From positions 1 to 64,000 of the forward strand of contig NZ_RXMA01000008.1 of NCBI RefSeq assembly GCF_003966125.1: a DNA stretch of 64,000 nt, in the 5' to 3' direction. The DNA is from Azospirillum griseum (GTDB lineage Bacteria; Pseudomonadota; Alphaproteobacteria; Azospirillales; Azospirillaceae). The position numbers were made by a program, and so were the translations under genes. Numbering within the stretch: position 1 is the stretch's first letter; each line of letters opens with the position of its first letter. Positions 22,669-34,112 of this stretch are shown here, piece after piece. Under the pieces are notes generated by a model. It was not told the DNA's origin and made no database searches. It was given only the letters and a program-made list of their open reading frames with translations.

Positions 22669-23742
22669 TCAGCCGCTCAACCGGCTCGACGCCCAGTGGG
22701 CGGAATCGCGCACGATGTCGCTGGGGTCGTCGCGCAGGGCGTCGGCCACCGGGCGCAGGCGCGGGTCGCCGCTGTTGCCCAGCCCGACCAGGGCGTTGCG
22801 CACGAAACGGTCGCGCCCGATGCGCTTGATCGGCGAGCCGCTGAACACCTGCCGGAATCCAGGATCGTCCAGTTGCGCCAGATCGGCCAGCCGGGGGGCG
22901 GTCAACTCGGCGCGCGGCAGAAAGGCCGGTTCGCGCGCCGCACGGGCGAATTTGTTCCACGGGCACACGGCCAGACAATCGTCACAGCCATAAATCCGGT
23001 TGCCGATCAGCGGCTTCAGATCGTCGGGGATCGGCCCCTTGTGTTCGATGGTCAGATAGGACACGCAGCGCCGGGCGTCGAGCTGATAGGGGGCCGGAAA
23101 GGCGTCGGTCGGGCAGGCGGTCTGACAGCGGGTGCAGGACCCGCAACGGTCGCGGGCGTCGTCGTCGGGCGGCAGCTCCAACGTCGTGTAGATTTCCGAC
23201 AGGAACAGCCAGGAACCATGCTCGCGCGACACGAGGTTGGTGTGTTTGCCCTGCCACCCCAGACCGGCGCGCTGGGCCAGCGGCTTTTCCAGCACCGGGG
23301 CGGTGTCGACGAACACCTTCACCCCGGCCTTGGTCTGATGGTGCAGCCAATGGCCGAGCGTTTTCAAACGCCCCTTGATGAGATCATGGTAGTCGCGGTT
23401 GCGGGCGTAGACGGACACCACCCCCCGGTCGGGGCGGTCGCGCAGCCGCAGCGGGTCGTCGTGGGGGGCGTAGCTGGTCCCCAACACGATGACGCTGCGC
23501 GCCTCCTCCCACAGGGCTTGCGGGTGGGCGCGCTGGTCCACCCGGTCGGCCATCCAGCCCATATCGCCGTGCCGACCGGCGGCGAGAAAGGCGGCCAGAC
23601 GGTCGCGCGCCTCCGGCCCCAGCGCGGCGGGGGCGAAGCCCACCGCGTCGAAGCCCATGGTCAGCGCCTTGTCACGGATGCGGTCACGGATGCGGGCGCG
23701 CAGCGTGGCCGGATCAAGTGCCTTCGGGTCAGCCCCGGCCAC
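22669..23742 (-). CDS. queG: Epoxyqueuosine reductase
   Basis: QueG performs the final step of queuosine synthesis on tRNA, reducing epoxyqueuosine with cobalamin and two [4Fe-4S] clusters. The product has the two ferredoxin-like cysteine clusters [12 protein letters not shown] and [14 protein letters not shown], a HEAT-like C-terminal repeat region, and the [13 protein letters not shown] core. I chose the GTG at 23742 (357 residues); this overlaps the queF stop by 14 nt. Extending further upstream would put QueG residues in the shadow of QueF. It is part of queA-tgt-queF-queG. Confidence 0.93.
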   Translation of the reverse strand: MAGADPKALDPATLRARIRDRIRDKALTMGFDAVGFAPAALGPEARDRLAAFLAAGRHGDMGWMADRVDQRAHPQALWEEARSVIVLGTSYAPHDDPLRLRDRPDRGVVSVYARNRDYHDLIKGRLKTLGHWLHHQTKAGVKVFVDTAPVLEKPLAQRAGLGWQGKHTNLVSREHGSWLFLSEIYTTLELPPDDDARDRCGSCTRCQTACPTDAFPAPYQLDARRCVSYLTIEHKGPIPDDLKPLIGNRIYGCDDCLAVCPWNKFARAAREPAFLPRAELTAPRLADLAQLDDPGFRQVFSGSPIKRIGRDRFVRNALVGLGNSGDPRLRPVADALRDDPSDIVRDSAHWASSRLSG

Positions 23743-24185
23743 GGTAGCCCGGAACGTCCTGCGATGGAATCCACACGCCCTTGGGCGCGTCGCCGGTCTG
23801 ATAGAAGACATCGATCGGGATGCCGCCGCGCGGGTACCAGTAGCCGCCGATGCGCAGCCATTGCGGGGCCAGCTCCGCCACCAGCCGCTTGCCGATGCCG
23901 ACGGTGCAGGCCTCGTGAAAGGCCCCATGGTTGCGGAAGCTGGTGAGGAACAGCTTCAGCGACTTGCTTTCGACCAGCCAATCGCCCGGCACGTAATCAA
24001 TCACCAGATGGGCGAAATCCGGCTGGCCGGTGATTGGGCAGAGCGAGGTGAATTCCGGCGCGGTGAAGCGCACGACATAGGCGTCGCCGGGGTTCGGGTT
24101 CGGCACCCGTTCCAACACCGCCGCGTCCGGCGATTGCGGTTGAACGGTGGCCCCGCCCAGCATGGTCAGGCCGGAATAGATGCTG

Positions 24186-24193
<8 letters not shown>
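23729..24193 (-). CDS. queF: NADPH-dependent 7-cyano-7-deazaguanine reductase
   Basis: QueF reduces preQ0 to preQ1, the base that Tgt inserts into tRNA. The 154-residue product is the short (unimodular, YkvM-like) form. The catalytic cysteine is C52 in [15 protein letters not shown], followed by the family motif ESKSLKLFL and a FHEACT segment. The ATG at 24193 overlaps the tgt stop by 8 nt. queC, queD and queE, which make preQ0, are not in this window. Confidence 0.97.
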
Positions 24194-25477
<1,284 letters not shown>

Positions 25478-25481
<4 letters not shown>

Positions 25482-26506
25482 TGGTGATCCGTCCTGTGCA
25501 GCAACGAGGCGTCGCCGTAGCTGAAAAAGCGATAATTCTGGTCGATGGCGTGGGCGTAGGCGCTGCGCATCCGGTCGAACCCGGCAAAGGCGCAGACCAG
25601 CATGAACAGCGTCGATTTCGGCAGGTGGAAATTCGTCCACAGCCGATCGACGATGCGGAAGCGGTAGCCCGGCGTGATGAAAATGCTGGTGTCGCCGCTG
25701 AAGGGGACCAGCGTCCCGTCCTCCCGCCCCGCCGTTTCCAGGATGCGCAGAGGGGTGGTCCCGACCGACACGATCCGTCCGCCCGCGCGCCGGGTGGCGT
25801 TGACCGCGTCGGCGGTGGCGGCGGGGATCTCACCCCATTCGCTGTGCATGGTGTGGTCGGCGATGTCGTCCACCTTCACCGGCAGGAAGGTTCCCGCCCC
25901 GACATGCAGCGTCACCGGCACCCGGCGCACCCCGCGCGCGTCCAGCGCCGCCAGCAGCTCCGGCGTGAAATGCAGCCCGGCGGTGGGGGCGGCGACCGCC
26001 CCTTCGCGCGCGGCGAAGACCGTCTGGTAATCGGCGTTGTCGCTGGCGTCCGACGCCCGGCGGATGTAGGGGGGCAGCGGCATCCGGCCATGCCGGTGCA
26101 GCGCGGCCATCAGATCCGGCCCGCCGGTGGAGAAGCGCAGGCGCACCTCCATCCCGTCCTTGGCGATGACCTCGGCCTGGAAATCCTCGGCGATGTCGAT
26201 GACGTCGCCGGGCTTCAGCCGCTTGCCGGGGCGGGCGAAGCTGGCCCATTCCCGTTCGCCCAGGCGCTTATGCAAGGTGATCTCCACCGCCACCGCGCCG
26301 CGCCGCCCGTCCAACCGGGCGGGAATGACGCGGGTGTCGTTGACGACCATCAGGTCGCCCGGCTCCAGCAGGGTGGGCAGGTCGCGCACCACGCGGTCGT
26401 GCAGACGGGCACCGACCTCCAACAGGCGGGCGGCGTCGCGGGGCCGGACGGGATGCTCGGCGATCCGGTCGGGCGGCAGGTCGAAATCGAAATCGGCGGT
26501 CTTCAT
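25478..26506 (-). CDS. queA: S-adenosylmethionine:tRNA ribosyltransferase-isomerase
   Basis: QueA transfers and isomerises the ribosyl part of SAM onto preQ1-tRNA to give epoxyqueuosine. The 342-residue product has the usual opening [14 protein letters not shown] and the motifs [23 protein letters not shown] and [17 protein letters not shown]. It is the first gene of the minus-strand queA-tgt-queF-queG unit, with tgt overlapping by 4 nt. The promoter must lie in 26507-26620, where a TATAGC hexamer is visible about 20 nt upstream on the minus strand. Confidence 0.97.
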
Positions 26507-26619
26507 GGAAGCCGCAGCTATAGACCGAACCGCCCCGCTTTGGGAAGGTGGGGCGTGGCCCCGCCGCCACAGCGCCGGAGGGCCGCCGCTTTTTTGCGCT
26601 TTGATGACAGCGCGGGCGC

Positions 26620-26649
26620 TTGACAGCGTTGGGCAAGAGGAGCAGGCTT
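26620..26649 (+). promoter_or_regulatory. Promoter-like element of small-RNA copy 1
   Basis: TTGACA (26620-26625) is followed by an 18-nt spacer and AGGCTT. The same hexamers at the same spacing occur in copy 2. The -10 is non-consensus, so an alternative sigma factor or an activator is possible. Confidence 0.5.
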
Positions 26650-26748
26650 CTCCTTACAGAAACGGCGCTGAGGTGAGCAAGACATGCTTCCGAGTTACCG
26701 GCGCTTCTGCGGTGTCGGGTCTTGAACCGTTTGAGTGAAACCGAAACC

Positions 26749-26787
26749 AGGGAGGGTGAGTAAGATCATGACTCCACCGGCGCTTAC
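26749..26787 (+). repeat. 39-nt conserved core, copy 1
   Basis: AGGGAGGGTGAGTAAGATC followed by ATGACTCCACCGGCGCTTAC. It is identical to copy 3 and differs by one base from copy 2. Confidence 0.9.
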
Positions 26788-26874
26788 GCGATGACCCGTG
26801 ATGTTTTCCAAATCACACCCTCGAGTTTTTTCGCCTGACGGCGATCATCTTGCGGAATCCTTTGGCCCGCACTG

Positions 26875-26910
26875 AAAAGCCCCGCACCCCTTGCGGGGCT
26901 TTTCGTTTTG
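26875..26910 (+). terminator. Intrinsic terminator of small-RNA copy 1
   Basis: AAAAGCCCCGCA and TGCGGGGCTTTT form a perfect 12-bp stem with a 5-nt loop, followed by CGTTTTG. The A/T flanks make it potentially bidirectional. Confidence 0.9.
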
Positions 26911-27038
26911 GTCGGGCGGGGCTTTCCGTTTTGATCGGCTTGGTGCGCGGGGTGGGTGCTGTGTTTTCGCTTGGCCTGCCGCACCGATGATGCTCAATCA
27001 CCGTGATCGGGTTTGAAGGGCGTGGCAAGGGACGGGGC

Positions 27039-28016
27039 ATGAGCGAGCTTACGGACGTGGTCGTCATCGGTGGGCCGACGGCGTCGGGCAAATCCGGCTT
27101 GGCGCTGGCGGTGGCGGAGGCGTTGGACGGCACGGTCATCAACGCCGACAGCATGCAGTTGTACGCCGAGTTGGACGTCATCACCGCCCGCCCGCCCGCC
27201 GAGGATCTGGCGCGCGCGCCGCACCGGCTCTATGGCGTGTTGCCGGTGGCCGAACGCGGGTCGGCGGCGCGCTGGCGCGATCTGGCCTTGGCGGAGATCG
27301 CCCAGGCTCAGGCTGACGGTCGGTTGCCGGTGCTGGTCGGCGGGACCGGCCTCTATCTGCGCGCCTTGATGCACGGGTTGAGCGAGGTGCCGCCGATCCC
27401 CGACGCGGTGCGCGCCGCCGCCCACGCCCGCCTGTCCACCTTGGGCGGGGAGGCGTTCCGCGCCGAACTGGTGGCGCGTGACCCGGATTCGGCCAAGCTC
27501 AACCCCGGTGACACCACCCGCCTGACCCGCGCCTGGGAGGTGTTGGAGGCGACCGGCCATCCGCTGTCCCACTGGCAAAGCCAGACCGCCCAAGGCGCGC
27601 CCGAGGGCATGCGCTTTTCCATCGTCTTGCTCGACCCGCCGCGCGCCGATCTCTACGCCCTGTGCGACCACCGTTTTCGCCTGATGATGGGCCAAGGCGC
27701 GCTGGAGGAGGTGCGGCGGTTGGACGAGCTGGCCACCCGCCAGGGCTTGCCCGCCGATCTGCCCGCGCTGAAGGCGTTGGGTGTGCCGGAGTTGCGCCGC
27801 CATCTGCACGGAGAGATTGGGTTGGAGGACGCCATCGCCCTTGCCCAGCAATCCACCCGGCGCTATGCCAAGCGGCAGGTGACATGGTTCCGTCATCAAC
27901 TTGCGGAACGACCGCCCCATACGGCACCGCATGGCTGCCATACGGTCGATTCGCTCTGTTCATTGGACCAACGGAGTGCAATTCTCCGCCTTCTAAAAAC
28001 ACACGTGCGCCGGTGA
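27039..28016 (+). CDS. miaA: tRNA dimethylallyltransferase
   Basis: MiaA transfers the dimethylallyl group to A37 of tRNAs that read codons beginning with U. The 325-residue product from ATG 27039 has the P-loop GPTASGKS at residues 12-19 and the substrate motif NADSMQLYAELDV. The catalytic VGGTGLYLRALMHGLSEVPP region and the C-terminal RRYAKRQVTWFRHQ are also present. An in-frame GTG at 27003 would add 12 residues but has no ribosome-binding site; AAGGGA precedes the ATG. The last 40 residues are less conserved. Confidence 0.96.
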   Translation: MSELTDVVVIGGPTASGKSGLALAVAEALDGTVINADSMQLYAELDVITARPPAEDLARAPHRLYGVLPVAERGSAARWRDLALAEIAQAQADGRLPVLVGGTGLYLRALMHGLSEVPPIPDAVRAAAHARLSTLGGEAFRAELVARDPDSAKLNPGDTTRLTRAWEVLEATGHPLSHWQSQTAQGAPEGMRFSIVLLDPPRADLYALCDHRFRLMMGQGALEEVRRLDELATRQGLPADLPALKALGVPELRRHLHGEIGLEDAIALAQQSTRRYAKRQVTWFRHQLAERPPHTAPHGCHTVDSLCSLDQRSAILRLLKTHVRR

Positions 28017-28049
28017 ATCGGCGCGCCGCATCAGTCCAGGAGAATCGTC

Positions 28050-29261
28050 GTGTCGGTTGATTGGGGTCATGTGTTCGCAAGCCGCGTGGGCGGCATGACG
28101 GCGTCGGAGATCCGTGAGCTGCTGAAGCTGATCGACCGGCCGGAGATCATTTCCTTCGCCGGTGGCATTCCCGACCCGGATTTCTTCCCGACCTCCGCCC
28201 TGGCACGGGCCTATGAGAAGATTTTCCAATCGAACGGCGGCGCTGGCGGCGCGCTGCAATACTCGATCACCGAGGGGTTCACCCCGCTGCGCGAATGGAT
28301 CTGCGCCTATATGGAGCGCAACGGCGTGCCGGTCGGGCTGGACAGCGTGCTTGTCACCAACGGATCGCAGCAGGTTCTTGAGTTCGTCGGCAAGCTGCTG
28401 ATCGGCCCCGGCGACAAGGTGGTCGTCACCCGCCCGACCTATCTTGGCGCGCTTCAGGCCTTTTCGCCCTATGAGCCGTCCTACCTCTCCATCCCGATGG
28501 ACGAGGAAGGGCCGGAACTGTCGGCGCTGGACGCCGCGCTGGCGCAAAAGCCGAAATTCTTCTACCTCGTGCCCGACTTCCAGAACCCGAACGGGACCAC
28601 GGTGTCGTTGGCCCGGCGTGAAGCGATTCTCGACCGCTGCGCGGCTGCTGGCGTGCCGGTGGTGGAAGACACCGCCTATTCCGAACTGCGCTATGACGGC
28701 GAATCGCTGCCGCTGATGGCCGCGCTGGATTGCGCCCGCAACGGCGGCAAACTGACCAACGTCATCTATTGCGGGACCTTCTCCAAGACGATGGTTCCGG
28801 CCTTGCGCGTGGGTTGGGTCAACGCCGCGCCGGAGGTCATCAACCGTCTGGTGCTGATGAAGCAGGCCGCCGATCTGCACGCCAGCACCATCAACCAGAT
28901 CGTGTTGCACGACGTCGTGTCGCAGATTTTCGACAGCCACATCAAGCATCTGCGCTCCCAGTACAAGGAGCGCCGCGACGCCATGCTGGCCGCGCTGGAC
29001 GAGTTCGCCCCGCCGGGCGTCACCTGGACCAAGCCGGAAGGCGGCATGTTCGTGTGGGTGGAAGCGCCGGAGACCGTCAACGGCACCGCGCTGCTGGAAC
29101 GCGCGATCAAGGAAGCCAACGTGGCTTTCGTGCCCGGTTCGGCCTTCCACGCCGACCGTTCGGGCCAGAACACGCTGCGTCTCTCCTTCTCCGTCAACAA
29201 GCCGGAGCGGGTGCGCGAGGGCGTGCGCCGTCTCTGCGCGCTGCTGAAAGAGTCGATCTGA
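28050..29261 (+). CDS. PLP-dependent aminotransferase, class I (2-aminoadipate/MocR-like group)
   Basis: This is a fold-type I aminotransferase of 403 residues. It has FAGGIPDPDFFP, the TNGSQQVLEFVGKLL cofactor region, PDFQNPNGTT and the PLP lysine in YCGTFSKTMVPALRVGW. The sequence is closest to the LysN/2-aminoadipate and branched/aromatic aminotransferase group. Specificity cannot be read from sequence, although its neighbours ilvBHC hint at amino-acid metabolism. The start is GTG 28050 with AGGAG eight bases upstream. No DNA-binding domain is fused, so it is not a MocR regulator. Confidence 0.9.
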   Translation: MSVDWGHVFASRVGGMTASEIRELLKLIDRPEIISFAGGIPDPDFFPTSALARAYEKIFQSNGGAGGALQYSITEGFTPLREWICAYMERNGVPVGLDSVLVTNGSQQVLEFVGKLLIGPGDKVVVTRPTYLGALQAFSPYEPSYLSIPMDEEGPELSALDAALAQKPKFFYLVPDFQNPNGTTVSLARREAILDRCAAAGVPVVEDTAYSELRYDGESLPLMAALDCARNGGKLTNVIYCGTFSKTMVPALRVGWVNAAPEVINRLVLMKQAADLHASTINQIVLHDVVSQIFDSHIKHLRSQYKERRDAMLAALDEFAPPGVTWTKPEGGMFVWVEAPETVNGTALLERAIKEANVAFVPGSAFHADRSGQNTLRLSFSVNKPERVREGVRRLCALLKESI

Positions 29262-29311
29262 CGCCTGACCGGGCGGGGTTCGCCCCGTCCGACTCCTGCG
29301 GTCCCGCCGAC

Positions 29312-29345
29312 ACGGCGGCCATCCCGGCCTGGGGTGGCCGCCGTT
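29312..29345 (+). terminator. Terminator-like hairpin after the aminotransferase
   Basis: ACGGCGGCCA and TGGCCGCCGT form a perfect 10-bp stem 51 nt past the stop. Only TGACG follows, so intrinsic termination is uncertain. Confidence 0.5.
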
Positions 29346-29461
29346 GACGCATGTGGGGGGCGGAGGGCGGGTGTGAGGCCGGGCGTGATGCTTCGTGACA
29401 TCATCGCGCAACAATTGGAAAAACTGCGGCAAAAAAACTTGTCAATCATTCGCGAAATGGG

Positions 29462-29491
29462 TTGACCACCGCGCGTGGATTTGGCTAATTT
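29462..29491 (+). promoter_or_regulatory. ilvB: Probable ilvB promoter
   Basis: TTGACC (29462-29467), an 18-nt spacer and TAATTT (29486-29491). It lies about 125 nt upstream of the ilvB start, leaving a structured leader. Confidence 0.55.
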
Positions 29492-29574
29492 GCCGCTCCC
29501 GCCCCGGCTGCAGGGGGCTAAACCGTTGTTTTGATGGAATAGCCTTGGCTTGGTGGCGGCAGTCCCGGGGATAC

Positions 29575-29597
29575 GGGTGCCCGAAGGAGAGGCACCC
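29575..29597 (+). promoter_or_regulatory. Leader hairpin upstream of ilvB
   Basis: GGGTGCC and GGCACCC form a 7-bp stem whose 9-nt loop (CGAAGGAGA) contains a Shine-Dalgarno-like AAGGAG. It is followed by CCTTT, and the ilvB ribosome-binding site GAGAAGG comes just after it. It may modulate translation or act as a weak attenuator; no effector is known. Confidence 0.4.
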
Positions 29598-29617
29598 CTT
29601 TGAGAAGGTCGTGAGCT

Positions 29618-31381
<1,764 letters not shown>

Positions 31382-31431
31382 TCGTCAGGCTTCGTTGATC
31401 CGACGCACGCTATTTCTGGGGATTGGGAATC

Positions 31432-31941
31432 ATGGACGACAGCAAGATCGAAAAGCACACCATCGCCGTGCTGGTGGACAATGAGCCGGGCGTGCTGGCG
31501 CGCGTCATCGGTCTGTTTTCCGGGCGTGGCTACAACATCGAAAGCCTGACGGTGGCGGAGGTGAACAACGCCGACCATCTGTCGCGCATCACCCTGGTCA
31601 CGTCCGGCACCCGGATGATCATCGAGCAGATCAAGGCGCAGTTGAGCCGTCTGGTCCCGGTGCACCGGGTCCATGATCTGACCGACGAAGGCCCGTCGGT
31701 GGAGCGGGAATTGGCCCTGGTCAAGGTGGCGGGGACCGGTGAAAAGCGCATCGAGGCGCTGCGTCTGGCCGACATCTACAAGGCCACGGTGCTGGACGCC
31801 ACGCTCACCTCCTTCGTCTTCGAACTGACCGGGACCACCGAGCAGGTCGATGATTTCGTTGGGCTGATGGCGCAATTGGGGCTGGTCGAAGCCAGCCGCA
31901 CCGGCGTCGTCGCCATGTCCAAGGGGGCCAGCGGGTTCTGA
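31432..31941 (+). CDS. ilvH: Acetolactate synthase, small (regulatory) subunit
   Basis: This is the valine-sensing regulatory subunit of acetolactate synthase. The 169-residue product has the ACT-domain opening KHTIAVLVDNEPGVLARVIGLFSGRGYNIESLTV at about residues 6-40 and the C-terminal half typical of IlvH/IlvN. The start is ATG 31432, as an in-frame TTG nine bases upstream is less likely. It lies 50 nt after ilvB and should form an operon with it. Confidence 0.97.
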   Translation: MDDSKIEKHTIAVLVDNEPGVLARVIGLFSGRGYNIESLTVAEVNNADHLSRITLVTSGTRMIIEQIKAQLSRLVPVHRVHDLTDEGPSVERELALVKVAGTGEKRIEALRLADIYKATVLDATLTSFVFELTGTTEQVDDFVGLMAQLGLVEASRTGVVAMSKGASGF

Positions 31942-32026
31942 CCCCCGGCTCCGGTTCGACCGGTTGCGACGGCAAAAACGCAAGGAAGCGTCCCGGTTTT
32001 GCCGCGCAACCATGCGATTGTTTCGC

Positions 32027-32058
32027 TTGACGGACGGCTTTGCTCAATGGAGTAATCC
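32027..32058 (+). promoter_or_regulatory. ilvC: Possible ilvC promoter
   Basis: TTGACG (32027-32032) is followed 20 nt later by TAATCC, a spacing wider than ideal. ilvC also lies 173 nt from ilvH, so it may be transcribed both alone and from ilvB. Confidence 0.3.
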
Positions 32059-32096
32059 GCCCGCAAGGGGACGCACACCCTCTTCGTTTGCTGTGA

Positions 32097-33134
<1,038 letters not shown>

Positions 33135-33162
33135 TCGGTTCTCCGATCCGTTCCACACGGAA

Positions 33163-33193
33163 AGGCGCGCTCCGCAAGGGGCGCGCTTTTTTG
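33163..33193 (+). terminator. Intrinsic terminator after ilvC
   Basis: GCGCGC, loop TCCGCAAGGG and GCGCGC are followed by TTTTTTG, 30 nt past the ilvC stop. Confidence 0.85.
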
Positions 33194-33324
33194 TTGCCCG
33201 CGTGCATTCCGTGAGGAAGCGCGCTTCACCCCGTCGATTGGATCGCAAGAACCGGGTGTTGCCGCCTGCCGGGGCTGCGTAGGTCTGTGTCTCCAACCAA
33301 ACGGTGATGGAGGAGAGACGGATC

Positions 33325-34074
33325 ATGGCGATGTTGCGCGACAAGGTGGCGATTGTGACCGGCGCGTCGGCGGGGATTGGCCGGGCGACGGCGCTGCTGT
33401 TTGCCGCCGAAGGGGCGGCGGTGGTAGTGAACGCCCGCAACGCCTCCGGCCTGGACGCGGTGGTGGCGGCGATCACGGGCCAGGGCGGCCGGGCGCTGGC
33501 CGTTGCCGGGGATGTGGCCGACGAGGGCACGCACGCGGCCTTGGTTCAGGCGGCGCACGGCACCTTTGGCGGGTTGGACATCGCCGTCAACAACGCGGGC
33601 GTGGTCGGGTCGATCAAGCCGCTGGCCGACGTGACCTGTGCGGAATGGAACGCGGTTCTGTCGGTCAATCTGACGGCGGCCTTTCTGGGCGCGCGCCATC
33701 AGGTTCCCGCCCTGCTGGCGCGGGGCGGTGGCGCGCTGGTCTTCACCTCCAGCTTTGTCGGCACCAGCGTCGGTCTGCCTGGCATGGCGGCCTATGCGGC
33801 GGCCAAGGCCGGGCTGATGGGCCTGGTCAAGGGGCTGACGGCGGATTACGCCGCCCGGGGCGTGCGCGCGAACGCGCTGCTGCCGGGCGGGGTGGACACC
33901 GCGATGGCGGGCGATGCCGACCAACGGGCGTGGGCGGCGGGCCTGCACGCGCTCAAGCGCATCGCCCAGCCGGAGGAGATCGCGCAGGCCGCGCTGTTCC
34001 TGGCCGGGCCGATGTCCAGCTTCGTCGCCGGATCGGCCCTGTTCGCCGATGGTGGGAACGCCGCCGTGAAGTGA
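33325..34074 (+). CDS. Short-chain dehydrogenase/reductase (SDR) family oxidoreductase
   Basis: This is a classical SDR of 249 residues. It has the cofactor motif TGASAGIG at about residues 13-20, NNAG at about 90, the catalytic serine segment FTSSFVGTS, and the YAAAK catalytic motif. The C-terminus (SSFVAGSALFADGGNAAVK) is typical of FabG-like enzymes. The substrate cannot be deduced. The ATG at 33325 follows GGAGGAGAG; an earlier in-frame GTG/ATG at 33304 overlaps this ribosome-binding site and is less likely. Confidence 0.9.
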   Translation: MAMLRDKVAIVTGASAGIGRATALLFAAEGAAVVVNARNASGLDAVVAAITGQGGRALAVAGDVADEGTHAALVQAAHGTFGGLDIAVNNAGVVGSIKPLADVTCAEWNAVLSVNLTAAFLGARHQVPALLARGGGALVFTSSFVGTSVGLPGMAAYAAAKAGLMGLVKGLTADYAARGVRANALLPGGVDTAMAGDADQRAWAAGLHALKRIAQPEEIAQAALFLAGPMSSFVAGSALFADGGNAAVK

Positions 34075-34112
34075 TCCGGCGGGCAGGGGAGGGGCCGCAC
34101 TCCGCCGCGCCA

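Larger units (their letters stand above)
26656..26910 (+). ncRNA. Putative small RNA, family copy 1
   Basis: I do not recognise this family. The unit has a TTGACA box at 26620, a GAGGTG block at 26670, a 39-nt core at 26749-26787 and an intrinsic terminator at 26875. Two paralogues at 53.8 and 54.1 kb share all these elements at nearly equal spacing, while the sequence between them differs. The core contains GGGAGGGTGAG, resembling an extended Shine-Dalgarno, and a tiny frame ATG-TGA at 26768-26794 (MTPPALTR). A second, weaker copy of the core lies at 26669-26708. Bounds are estimated from the promoter and terminator. It ends 130 nt before miaA, so a terminated leader of miaA is an alternative. 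Confidence 0.6.

Noticed and set aside
22658..22978. N-terminal 107 residues of the Eis-like open frame upstream of 22657
   Set aside because: They lie inside queG in another frame and are Arg/Pro/Gly-rich without family similarity.
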